Assembly: GCF_041431135.1 (NCBI RefSeq)
Contig: NZ_CP107799.1
Location: forward strand, 2,232,001-2,296,000
Direction: 5' to 3'
Length of the DNA stretch: 64,000 nt
Source of the DNA: Streptomyces sp. NBC_00554
GTDB lineage: Bacteria > Actinomycetota > Actinomycetes > Streptomycetales > Streptomycetaceae
Shown here: piece by piece, positions 8,035 to 15,879 of the stretch
Position numbering within the stretch: position 1 is the stretch's first letter
Layout: every line of letters starts with the position of its first letter
Position numbers and translations under genes: made by a program
The notes under the pieces: generated by a model
Told to the model about the DNA's origin: nothing
Database searches by the model: none
What the model saw: only the letters and a program-made list of their open reading frames with translations

Positions 8035-9072
8035 ATGGTCCGTACGGGAAGCGTGAGCGGGCCGACGCTGGCGGTCGTCGCCCGGGAGGCGGGGGTGTCC
8101 GTGCCGACGGCGTCGAAGGTGGTCAACGGCCGGGAGGACGTGGCGCCGGAGACACGCCGCCGGGTGACGGAGGCCCTCGACCGCCTCGGCTACGTCCGCA
8201 GACCCCGCTTCGAGGCGTCGAAGGCACCGGGTCTGGTCGACCTGGTGGTGCACTCCCTCGAAAGCTCCTGGTCGGGCGCGGTGCTGCACGGCGTGGAGGG
8301 GGCGGCGCACGACGCGGGCCTTGAGGTGGTGGTCTCGGCCGGGCTGACCCGGACCAGGGGCGGGCGCCCCGAGCGCGGCTGGCTGGACAAGCTCACCACC
8401 CGGGGCTCCTCAGGGGTGTTGTTCAACCTGGCCGAGCTGACTCCGTCGCAGTACGCCTGGCTCGACCAGCACCGCATTCCCTTCGTGATGATCGACCCGG
8501 TCCACGAACCGCCGCCGGGGGTCGTGTCGGTGGGTGCGGCGAACTGGCAGGGCGGCCTGCTGGCGACGGAGCATCTCCTCTCCCTCGGCCATGAGCGCAT
8601 CGCCGTCATCGGTGGCTACCGCCGCAAGATCTGCAGCAGCGACCGCATCGCCGGCTATCGCTCCGCCCTCGCGTCGGCCGGGATCCGCCACCGCCCCGAA
8701 TACATCCGTTACGGCAGCTTCGACGAAACCGTCGCCCACTGCCGCATGCTGGAGCTCCTCGACCTCCCCGAACCGCCCACCGCCGCGTTCGTCTGCTCCG
8801 ACAAGATGGCCCTCGGCGCCTACCAGGCCCTGGCCGAGCGGAAGTTGAGCGTCCCGGACGACTTCAGCGTGGTCGGCTTCGACGACCTCCCCGAGTCCCG
8901 CTGGGCCACCCCCGCACTCACCACCGTGCGCCAACCACTCTCCGAGATGGCCGCGACGGCACTGCGCCTCCTGGTCCGACTGATGGCGGGCGACCAGCCG
9001 GAGGGCACCCGCACGGAGCTATCGACGCGGCTGGTGGAGCGGTCGAGCACGGGTCCCGGGCCGGTGGCCTGA
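8035..9072 (+). CDS. LacI-family transcriptional regulator
   Basis: The 345-residue protein has an N-terminal HTH plus hinge helix (about 11-60: LAVVAREAGVSVPTASKVVN, then REDVAPETRRRV) and a periplasmic-binding-protein-like sugar sensor domain (about 70-340) with FVCSDKMALGAYQAL and VVGFDDLPESRWATPALTTV. Such proteins repress sugar catabolic genes and release DNA on binding an inducer. ATG 8035 has GGAGGGG eight bases upstream, whereas earlier in-frame starts at 7942 and 7981 lack one and would place operator-like palindromes inside the gene. By position it is the likely repressor of the polysaccharide cluster at 0.2-6.3 kb, now separated from it by the IS110 copy. Confidence 0.9.
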   Translation: MVRTGSVSGPTLAVVAREAGVSVPTASKVVNGREDVAPETRRRVTEALDRLGYVRRPRFEASKAPGLVDLVVHSLESSWSGAVLHGVEGAAHDAGLEVVVSAGLTRTRGGRPERGWLDKLTTRGSSGVLFNLAELTPSQYAWLDQHRIPFVMIDPVHEPPPGVVSVGAANWQGGLLATEHLLSLGHERIAVIGGYRRKICSSDRIAGYRSALASAGIRHRPEYIRYGSFDETVAHCRMLELLDLPEPPTAAFVCSDKMALGAYQALAERKLSVPDDFSVVGFDDLPESRWATPALTTVRQPLSEMAATALRLLVRLMAGDQPEGTRTELSTRLVERSSTGPGPVA

Positions 9073-9260
9073 ACGGCAGCTGCCCTGATGACGCCGCCGA
9101 GCAGGTGCGCGCAGGAGTCCGGGTCCTCGTAGGCCACATTGGACCGTCACCGCCAGCACCATCGCGTATCTCCTAGTGGAGGACTGCGGATCCGCTTACG
9201 ACTACAGCGGACAGGCCATCACCTGACCGCCGGCCCGCACGGCGTTGGACACGGATCGGA

Positions 9261-11747
9261 TCATGGCGAAGGCTGTTGTCCAGCTTGGATGTCTTGAGAT
9301 TGATTGCTGACGTTGTTGCGGACTTTGCGGGCTTTGCGGGTGTCGGGGTGGTCGGGGCCGAGGACGCGTTCGCAGGCGGTCAGAACCTGCTTGGCGAGTT
9401 GGAGAGCTTCTTGGGTGCGCCCGACATCGTTGTAGGAGGTGGCGAGGTTCCGGCCGGCTTCGAGGGTGTCGGGGTGGTCGGTGCCGAGGATGCGTTCGCA
9501 GGCGGTCAGAACCTGCTTGGCGAGTTGGAGAGCTTCTTGGGTGCGCCCGGCGTTGTTGTAGGAGGTGGCGAGGTTCCGGCCGGCTTCGAGGGTGTAGGGG
9601 TGATCGGGGCCGAGGACGCGTTCGCAGGCGGTCAGGGCTTGCTTGGCGAGTTGGAGAGCTTCTTGGGTGCGCCCGACATCGTTGTAGCGGATGACAAGGG
9701 TGTTGCGAGTTCTGAGGGTGAAAGGGTGGTCGGGGCCAAGGACGCGCTCATGGTCGGTCAGGACCTGCTTGGCGAGTTGGAGAGCTTCTTGGGTGCGCCC
9801 GACATCGTTGTAGTAGTTGGTGAGATTGTTGCGGGCGGTAAGGACGGCGGGGTGGTCGGGGCCAAGGTTGCGCTCGTAGCCGGCTAGAACCTGTTCGCAC
9901 AGGTCGAAGGCTTCCTGAGTGCGCCCGGTGGCGCGGTAGACCACGGCTAGATTGTGGCGCGCAGAGACCGTACCGAAGTGGTCGGGACCGAGGCTGCGCT
10001 CATAGTCGGCTAGGACCTGCTCGGCGAGTTCGAGGGCTTTCTGAGGGTGCCCGGCCTCGCGGTAGAACATCGCGACGTTACTGCGAGCGGAGAGAGCAGC
10101 AGGGTGGTCGGGGCCGAGGCTGCGCTCGCGGTCGATCAGGACCTGCTCGGCGAGTTCGAGGGCCTCTTGGTTGCGCCCGGCATCGCTGTAGGAGGTGGCG
10201 AGGCTGTTGCGGGCCGTGAGGGTAGCGGTGTGGTCCGGGCCGAGGATTTCGACGCTGCGCTGAACGGTTGTCAGGTCGTACTCCAGCGCCTCGTTGTAGA
10301 GGCCAGCTGCTCTCAGGCTGGCGCTGACCTTGTAGATGCACGCGTGGGTTGTGGGCTGCCACAAGGCTGGGCGCGTGTGCATGTCGAGTTGCACGCTGTT
10401 GGCGCGCAGGGCTGCCGACAATTCCCTGTCGTGGTGGTCAAGGGCGGGCCAGAGACTCATGATCGCCTCTGCCGCGGCGCGGGCGGTCGCGGGCAGCGGC
10501 TGAGGCTGGGGGGTCTCACGTAGGGCACGGGCAGTCAGCGCGTGCATCCGGATGGGGGCCGTGTCAGTGTCCTGGGCGATGAGTGCGTAATTGCGGAGGC
10601 ATTCGAGTGCGGCACGAACCTCTGCCTCGGTGACCGCTGGCTGATGGCGGCGCAGCCAGCGGCGACGGCCAGGTCGTGCGTTGCGCAGGTGCTGCAGTGC
10701 GGGGGCTGTGGTCCACAGGGCGGCAGGATGACCGATCGGGTCCATGAGGGAGATGAACTCCAGCAGCGGCCGGGCGAGACGGGTGCTGTCGGCGTCCTCG
10801 ACAGCAGGGAGGGAGAGGAGGAGCGCAGTTGTGACCGGGCGGCCGTAACCTTCGGTGTCGGCGTTTTCTGGCAGCAGGTCGCTCAACGTGCTTCCAGTGT
10901 CGCGGCAGAGCGTCAGGTAGTCGCCGGTCGTGCACCGTTTGTTGATGGTGTAGGCAGCGGCGTGGCCGAGGGCCAGCGGGAGATAGCCGAGCTCCATGGC
11001 GAGCTGCTCGGCATCGTCGGTGTCGTAGAGGTGAGGGTGGCCCGCGTCGGTGAGGCGTCGGCGGAGGTAAGCACGGGCCTCCTCCGGGGTATAGAGGTCC
11101 AGATGGATCAGTTTGCGGCCCTGGCCGCTGAGTAGGGCGTCGTGGCGCCTAGTGGTGGCCAGGACCCAGCCGTTGCGGTGACCGCCGTCCGGCCACCACG
11201 CATCGACCGCTTCCGGATCTGTGATGTCGTCCAGCACGACCAGCCACCGCCGCTCGGTGACCGCCAGCCAGGCCAGGAACGCATCCGCCGCGGCCGCGTT
11301 GTCTTCCAAGACGCCGCTCTGAAGTCCCAGTTGCTCAGCAGCCTTCGCGTAGGCGGCGATGATCTGGTCGGGTTCGGTCGCGTTCACCCAGACCAGCAGA
11401 TCCAGACCGTCCCCGCCAGAGTCTTCCCGGTCGCGAAGTTCCCGTGCGAGAGAGGCCGCGAGCTGGCTCTTCCCCACCCCACCATCACCCGCCAGAACCT
11501 GAGAAAGGATCACGCCGCTCCCGTCGGCGCGGGCATCGTCGACCGCTTCACGGGTTGCGGCGCGTGACTGGAAGGCCGCGGCCAGCCGCGGGACCCTTCC
11601 CACCCACACCGGCCACTCCACCTCCTGCCCAGCCTTAGGCCCTGGCATGGACGGCATCTGGATATGCAGATCCCCTGCAACCTGGGTGACGTCCCCCTGC
11701 GCCCGCACGCCCTGCTGCGTACGGCGCCGTCCAGGTCGCTCCACCAT
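9261..11747 (-). CDS. NB-ARC STAND ATPase with eight C-terminal TPRs
   Basis: The 828-residue product has a short N-terminus containing a GDVTQVAGDLHI segment, then an NB-ARC module: Walker A GDGGVGKSQ at 88-96, Walker B RWLVVLDD at about 167-174, a sensor-like LATTRR motif, and GYLPLAL, the GLPL-type motif. A helical linker follows, and about 480-815 holds eight 42-residue TPRs of the GRTQEALQLAKQVL...GPDHP type. STAND proteins act as nucleotide-switched sensors; bacterial members include regulators and antiphage effectors. No separate effector domain is recognised. ATG 11747 has GAGG seven bases upstream and starts 14 bp after the stop of the membrane-protein gene, indicating coupled translation. 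Codon usage is less GC3-biased than in the flanking metabolic genes, suggesting acquisition. Confidence 0.85.
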   Translation of the reverse strand: MVERPGRRRTQQGVRAQGDVTQVAGDLHIQMPSMPGPKAGQEVEWPVWVGRVPRLAAAFQSRAATREAVDDARADGSGVILSQVLAGDGGVGKSQLAASLARELRDREDSGGDGLDLLVWVNATEPDQIIAAYAKAAEQLGLQSGVLEDNAAAADAFLAWLAVTERRWLVVLDDITDPEAVDAWWPDGGHRNGWVLATTRRHDALLSGQGRKLIHLDLYTPEEARAYLRRRLTDAGHPHLYDTDDAEQLAMELGYLPLALGHAAAYTINKRCTTGDYLTLCRDTGSTLSDLLPENADTEGYGRPVTTALLLSLPAVEDADSTRLARPLLEFISLMDPIGHPAALWTTAPALQHLRNARPGRRRWLRRHQPAVTEAEVRAALECLRNYALIAQDTDTAPIRMHALTARALRETPQPQPLPATARAAAEAIMSLWPALDHHDRELSAALRANSVQLDMHTRPALWQPTTHACIYKVSASLRAAGLYNEALEYDLTTVQRSVEILGPDHTATLTARNSLATSYSDAGRNQEALELAEQVLIDRERSLGPDHPAALSARSNVAMFYREAGHPQKALELAEQVLADYERSLGPDHFGTVSARHNLAVVYRATGRTQEAFDLCEQVLAGYERNLGPDHPAVLTARNNLTNYYNDVGRTQEALQLAKQVLTDHERVLGPDHPFTLRTRNTLVIRYNDVGRTQEALQLAKQALTACERVLGPDHPYTLEAGRNLATSYNNAGRTQEALQLAKQVLTACERILGTDHPDTLEAGRNLATSYNDVGRTQEALQLAKQVLTACERVLGPDHPDTRKARKVRNNVSNQSQDIQAGQQPSP
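9366..9875 (-). repeat. Near-identical 126-bp tandem units encoding TPRs
   Basis: The 3' part of the STAND ATPase gene is built of 126-bp units (42 codons). The last four units are close to identical at DNA level; for example the same nine bases recur at 9366-9374 and 9492-9500, exactly 126 bp apart. Earlier units toward 10300 are more diverged. This pattern points to recent unit duplication and possible copy-number variation. Confidence 0.85.
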
Positions 11748-11761
11748 GGCCAGTCCTCGTC

Positions 11762-12151
11762 TCAAGCTCGGCTGCCGCCCACTTGGTCGACATCGCCGTT
11801 ACCGTCACCGCGCGCCTTCTGTCGCACGTCCTCCCACACCGGACCACGCCTCGACCGGGCCCCCGCACCGTGGTCACCGCCCGTCTGCGTGATGCGTCCC
11901 CGCCCACGCGCCGCCTGGCGCACCCGACGGCGTGTCACGGAACCGCTCGCCGGAGAAGTGCCGGCTTGGGATGCCCACCAGCCCAGCGCGGCGAGGACAC
12001 CCGCCGAGGTCACACCCGCCACCGGACCGATCACATCCCATGGATCATCGCCCCCGTCAGAAAGCACAGCCCAGGGAACCGCAACAACGAAAAACGCCAC
12101 GACCGAACCAGCTACTGTCACAAGCCACCGCATCACAGTTTGAGCCTGCAT
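11762..12151 (-). CDS. Small two-TM membrane protein upstream of STAND ATPase
   Basis: The 129-residue protein from ATG 12151 has two likely membrane helices: RWLVTVAGSVVAFFVVAVPWAV at about 8-29 and IGPVAGVTSAGVLAALGWWA at about 41-60. A basic and polar C-terminal tail of about 65 residues with many Arg and Gly follows. I do not recognise a family. Its TGA lies 14 bp before the ATPase start, so the two genes form a pair; a membrane anchor or effector for the sensor is an inference. The start is uncertain because no clear ribosome binding site precedes 12151, and ATG 12133 is an alternative. A TTGACA hexamer lies at 12172-12177 on the complement. The 250 bp upstream of it hold no gene. Confidence 0.55.
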   Translation of the reverse strand: MQAQTVMRWLVTVAGSVVAFFVVAVPWAVLSDGGDDPWDVIGPVAGVTSAGVLAALGWWASQAGTSPASGSVTRRRVRQAARGRGRITQTGGDHGAGARSRRGPVWEDVRQKARGDGNGDVDQVGGSRA

Positions 12152-12403
12152 ACCCCGCCCCCGACGCACACTGTCAACACACTCTGTAACAAACCCTGTT
12201 CGCACGCAATGTCTCCAGCAAGGACCGGAGACGGGATACGTCGTTCGTAGGCGATGGTCCTCCGTAGTCGGCGGGTTCTCTGTCACCAGACCAGGCCGCG
12301 AACGACCTTGATAACGTACGTCTGAGGGAAGAGCACCCGGCTGGTGTTGGCTCAGCTCGCTTCCGCTCATCATTGCCTCCGATGATCCGACGGCGGCAAC
12401 TAG

Positions 12404-12419
12404 AGCGTGTCTCTTTGAT
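12404..12419 (+). repeat. Left terminal inverted repeat
   Basis: AGCGTGTCTCTTTGAT, directly preceded by CTAG at 12400-12403. It pairs with the complement of 13997-14012 at 14 of 16 positions. Confidence 0.8.
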
Positions 12420-12440
12420 GGGCCGGTCAGTTGATCGGAT

Positions 12441-13303
12441 GTGCCTGTCCGTTTGGTGATCACTGATGCGATGTGGGACGGGATCGAGCCGTTGATGCCG
12501 GCTAATCCGGTCCGTGGGAGGCGGTGGGCTTACCACCGGCGCACTCTGGAAGCCATCGCGTGGAAGTACCGCCCGCACCTGTTCGCCCTGGCGGGACCTG
12601 CCGGACAAGCTCGGCTCGTTCTAGACCGCCCACAAACGGCTGATCAGGTGGGCCGTGGAGGCGCTTGGGATCGGATATTTGCTGCGGTCCTGGCAGCGGC
12701 TGACGCCGGCGACGACATCGGCTGGACTGTGTCAGTGGACTCCACCGTCTGCCGGTCCCACCAGCATGCCGCCGGGGCTCGGAAAAGGGGGCTCCTGGCC
12801 GTTCCGAACCAGACGATCACGGGCTCGGACGCTCCCGCGGCGGCCTGAGCACAAAAGTCCATCTTGCCAGCGACAGCCAAGCGCGACCCCTGGCCCTCCG
12901 CGTATCCCCAGGTCAGACGGGTGACGCACCAGGCTTTGAGGCTGTCATGGCAAGCATCCGTGTTCCGCGAAGCGGGCCGGGAAGACCAAGGACCCGGCCG
13001 GAGGCCGTCCTGGCGGATCGCGCGTATTCGTCCCACGCCATCCGTGGGCGTCCCCGTCGGCGCGGGATCCGAGCCGTCACTCCGCAGCCGTCCGACCAGG
13101 TCAGTCACCGTTTGCGGCGAGGTCGCGCCGGAGGTCGCCCGCCGACCTTCGACACCGAGGCATACAAGCAGCGCAACGCGGTTGAGCGGTGCATCAACAG
13201 GCTCAAGCAGTGACGCGGGTTGGCCCTGCGCACCGACAAACTAGCCATTGCCTACCAGGCCGCATTCCACCTCGCAACCATCCTAAATTTCGCAAGGCGC
13301 TGA
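12441..13303 (+). pseudogene. Decayed IS5-family transposase
   Basis: Translating across frames recovers a normal IS5-type (DDE, Transposase_11) protein in pieces. VRLVITDAMWDGIEPLMP and HRRTLEAIAWKYR come from the first frame, and SPWRDLPDKLGSF then a TAG stop and TAHKRLIRWAVEA from another. WDRIFAAVLAAADAGDDIGW and VDSTVCRSHQHAAGARKRG return to the first frame. LADRAYSSHAIRGRPRRRGI and NAVERCINRLKQ lie in a third frame, followed by TGA at 13211 where homologues have Trp. At least three frameshifts and two stops make it non-functional. The reading ends at TGA 13301-13303. Confidence 0.85.
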
Positions 13304-13372
13304 CTGCTGCTGAACGCACTTGCTGGCGTTCGCCCGGATATCGTGCACCAGAACGAGTAACCAGGAGGACAG

Positions 13373-13978
13373 GTGGCGAGCCGAACCGATGTCGAGGCGC
13401 TGCAGCGGATCCTGCACAACGAATGGGGTGCGGACGAGCAAGTGGACTGGACGGCAGTCGAAGCCCACCTGAGCACTTCACTGCCTGCCGACTATCGCGA
13501 CTTCATGGCTGGCTACGGTGGCGGCAGCATCGATGACCTGATCGTTCTCCCGCCTCTGCCGACCGAGAGCGGCTGGCAGGCATCGATCACTGGTCACACA
13601 GCGGAGTTCCGCGAACTGTGGGCCGTGGAGGGCGGCGTACCTGGGATTCAACTGGGTGCTGACCAAGTCCTGCCCTGGGGCAGCGGATGCAACGCAAACG
13701 AACTGGGCTGGCTGATGGCCGGACCGAACCCGGACCAATGGCCTGTGATCGTCTGGAGGAGGCACAGCAATCCCCACTGGGCCCTGTTCGACTGCGGCAT
13801 GGCCGAGTTCCTCCGGCGGCTCATGACCGCCGAATTCGACGAGTGCCCCCTTAGTGACCTCTCGTTGTGGGGACGAGTGGGCGTCTTCGTCCACCACGAG
13901 GAGCAGGAACGCCGGTTCCACGCGGGCCTGGACCCCATGACCGGCGAACCAAACCCCTACGCGGACATGTTCGACTGA
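13373..13978 (+). CDS. SUKH (SMI1/KNR4) family protein
   Basis: The 201-residue protein shows the SUKH fold signature: VDWTAVEAHLSTSLPADYRDF then MAGYGGGSIDDLIVLPP, and a downstream PWGSGCNANELGWLMAGPNP strand pair with WPVIVWRRH. SUKH proteins are best known as immunity proteins of contact-dependent and polymorphic toxin systems; other members have unknown roles. GTG 13373 is preceded by AGGAGG five bases upstream, and the frame is intact, in contrast to the ruined transposase next to it, which suggests selection. No toxin gene is adjacent. The gene lies inside the IS inverted repeats and so could be moved as a cassette by a related transposase acting in trans. Confidence 0.82.
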   Translation: MASRTDVEALQRILHNEWGADEQVDWTAVEAHLSTSLPADYRDFMAGYGGGSIDDLIVLPPLPTESGWQASITGHTAEFRELWAVEGGVPGIQLGADQVLPWGSGCNANELGWLMAGPNPDQWPVIVWRRHSNPHWALFDCGMAEFLRRLMTAEFDECPLSDLSLWGRVGVFVHHEEQERRFHAGLDPMTGEPNPYADMFD

Positions 13979-13996
13979 AAGACAGCAACACCTTCG

Positions 13997-14012
13997 ATCA
14001 AAGAGACAGGTT
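13997..14012 (-). repeat. Right terminal inverted repeat
   Basis: ATCAAAGAGACAGGTT, followed directly by CTAG at 14013-14016. It begins 18 bp after the SUKH stop codon. Confidence 0.8.
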
Positions 14013-14053
14013 CTAGGCGACGGCGCGGGACCTCTGAGCCTCCTCCCGGTGAG

Positions 14054-14641
14054 TCAGACCAGCGATTGCCCACCGTACAGTTGTGGATACAGCTCGCCCG
14101 GCCCCCCGGGCAGCGCGGCCTGAACCTGCTTGCTGACCTCGTCGGCGAGCACCTCGTGGAGTCCGGCCTCGACACCGGCGAGCGCCGCCCGGGCGACATC
14201 GCCTGGATCTGCCTTCGGACCGCTCACCATCGCAGCCATTTCGGTCGCCAGGTAGCCGACATGCAGTGCGGTGACCTGCGTGCCCTGTTCCGCGAGGGCG
14301 ACCCGCAGGGCGTTGGTCACCGACCATTCGGCGGACTTGGCTGCGGCATATCCGGCACTGACGGGGATCGACACCCATGACAGCACGGAGAGAACGTTGA
14401 CCAGGGCGCCGCCGCCATTGCGTCCGAGTACGGGGGCGAAAGCCCTGCTGGCCGCCCGGACCGACTCGTGGTCCGTGATGTCGACGGCCACCGGGACGGC
14501 TCCCGGCACCGTGACCTTTGCGGGGTCGCGGGCTCCCGCGTAGACCTTGGCCGCTCCAGCCTCGAAAAGGGCCTTGACGAATTGCTCTCCGAGCCCTCGA
14601 TTGGCGCCCGTGACGAATGCAACGGACCCGTCGATCTTCAT
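14054..14641 (-). CDS. Short-chain dehydrogenase/reductase (SDR)
   Basis: The 195-residue protein has the Rossmann TGxxxGxG motif (TGANRGLG at about 11-18), a DITDHESV cofactor loop, and the catalytic YAAAK (Tyr-x-x-x-Lys). Substrate is unknown; NADP use is usual for this arrangement. It is short for the family (about 250 residues) and lacks part of the C-terminal substrate loop. ATG 14641 is chosen because the Rossmann motif begins just after it and AAAGG lies nearby; the frame is open further upstream but without family similarity. It is divergent from a zinc alcohol dehydrogenase gene, suggesting joint control of a carbonyl or alcohol detoxification pair. Confidence 0.85.
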   Translation of the reverse strand: MKIDGSVAFVTGANRGLGEQFVKALFEAGAAKVYAGARDPAKVTVPGAVPVAVDITDHESVRAASRAFAPVLGRNGGGALVNVLSVLSWVSIPVSAGYAAAKSAEWSVTNALRVALAEQGTQVTALHVGYLATEMAAMVSGPKADPGDVARAALAGVEAGLHEVLADEVSKQVQAALPGGPGELYPQLYGGQSLV

Positions 14642-14814
14642 GGGAAACCTTTCCCGCAGGGCGTACGAAAGGCTGCGGACCACTCTGTCCGCGATGCTCC
14701 ACGCGATTTTTCCAACCTTTCCGAACCTACCTCGCACGGCTGTCCACCACCACCCGGGATCTGTTGCCCGGGCGACCAGGCAGTGGTGGGATGGATGTGC
14801 TCTCGTATCGTCTA

Positions 14815-14829
14815 CTCCGGAATACGGAG
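14815..14829. promoter_or_regulatory. Inverted repeat in SDR/ADH divergent promoter
   Basis: CTCCG-GAATA-CGGAG is a 5-5-5 inverted repeat six bases upstream of the ADH start codon, and its right arm supplies the GGAG ribosome binding site. Looser symmetry extends outward on both sides. It could be an operator or an RNA hairpin hiding the ribosome binding site. Confidence 0.35.
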
Positions 14830-14835
14830 ACACGT

Positions 14836-15861
14836 ATGACCACTTATCGAGCGGCGCAGGTCATCACCCCGAACGGGCGTTTCGAGATAGTCGAGCGCGA
14901 GGTGCAACACCCAGGTCCAAGGCATGTGCGAGTGGCCGTCGAGGCGTGCGGGATCTGCCACAGCGACGATGTGTTCGTGAGCGGCGGTTTGCCCGGGGTG
15001 CGGTTCCCGCTGGTTCCGGGCCATGAGATCGCCGGGCGTATCGAAGAACTCGGCGAAGGAGCCGAGAGCAACAATTGGAACGTGGGGGACCGCGTGACCG
15101 TGGGGTGGTTCGGAGGAAGTTGCGGACACTGCATCCCTTGCAGGCAGGGCGACTTCATAGTCTGCGACAACCTCAAGATTCCCGGCTGGGCATACGACGG
15201 GGGCTACGCGGAAAGCATGATCGCGCCGATTGACGCCCTGGCGCGGATTCCCGAGGCCCTTTCGGCGACCGACGCGGGCCCCATGTCCTGCGCGGGAGTC
15301 ACGACCTACAACGGGCTGCGACGGAGCTCCGCCCGTCCCGGAGATCTGGTGGCGGTCCTGGGCATCGGTGGGCTCGGCCACCTGGGTGTGCAGTATGCAG
15401 TGGCCATGGGTTTCGAAACCGTGGCGATCGCCCGCGGGTCCGAGAAGGCCGACACCGCCAAGAACCTCGGGGCCCATCACTACATCGACAGCACGGGCGT
15501 GACCTCAGTCGCGGAGGCCCTGCAGTCGCTGGGAGGCGCGAAGACCGTACTGGCCACCGCCGGCAGCTCCGAGGCCATCGCGGCAACCGTCGAGGGCCTG
15601 ACGCACCGTGGTGAACTCATTGTCATCGGGGTTTCGCCCGACACCCTCGGCATCAGCCCGCTTCAGCTCATCCTGCGGGGCCGGATCCTTCGAGGGCACC
15701 CGTCCGGTACCGCTCAGGACGTGCAGGACACCATGGCGTTCAGCGCCCTGCACGGTATCCGTCCCATCGTCGAGACGATGCCGCTGAGTGAGACCGACGC
15801 GGCCTACCGGAAGATGCTCGACGGCTCCGCTCGCTTCCGCATGGTGCTGACCGCAGGCTGA
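14836..15861 (+). CDS. Zinc-dependent alcohol dehydrogenase (MDR family)
   Basis: The 341-residue protein is a full-length medium-chain dehydrogenase. It has CGICHSDD with the catalytic-zinc Cys, GHEIAG with the zinc His and Glu, the structural-zinc region CGHCIPCRQGDFIVC, and a Rossmann GIGGLGHLG. It oxidises alcohols or reduces aldehydes with NAD(P). The motif set is close to AdhP and cinnamyl-alcohol-type dehydrogenases. One spacing in the structural zinc lobe is shorter than in AdhP (CGHCIPCRQGDFIVC carries four cysteines). ATG 14836 has GGAG six bases upstream. It is divergent from the SDR gene with a 194-bp shared promoter region. Confidence 0.92.
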   Translation: MTTYRAAQVITPNGRFEIVEREVQHPGPRHVRVAVEACGICHSDDVFVSGGLPGVRFPLVPGHEIAGRIEELGEGAESNNWNVGDRVTVGWFGGSCGHCIPCRQGDFIVCDNLKIPGWAYDGGYAESMIAPIDALARIPEALSATDAGPMSCAGVTTYNGLRRSSARPGDLVAVLGIGGLGHLGVQYAVAMGFETVAIARGSEKADTAKNLGAHHYIDSTGVTSVAEALQSLGGAKTVLATAGSSEAIAATVEGLTHRGELIVIGVSPDTLGISPLQLILRGRILRGHPSGTAQDVQDTMAFSALHGIRPIVETMPLSETDAAYRKMLDGSARFRMVLTAG

Positions 15862-15879
15862 CCTGCGCGGGGACGCCGC

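Larger units (their letters stand above)
12404..14012 (+). mobile_element. IS5-like element with SUKH passenger gene, transposase dead
   Basis: Imperfect 16-bp terminal inverted repeats (14 of 16 matches) bound a 1609-bp segment and both are flanked by CTAG, as expected for target-duplicating IS5-family elements. Inside are a decayed IS5-type transposase (12441-13303) and then an intact SUKH-family gene (13373-13978) lying between the transposase end and the right repeat. A usual element of this type would end soon after the transposase. No second copy of the repeat occurs between the two genes, so the passenger lies within the element and not beside it. Confidence 0.75.

Noticed and set aside
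9073..9260. Possible gene remnant between the LacI gene and the STAND gene
   Set aside because: No frame with a start, ribosome binding site or recognisable motif; it may be decayed sequence but nothing can be supported.
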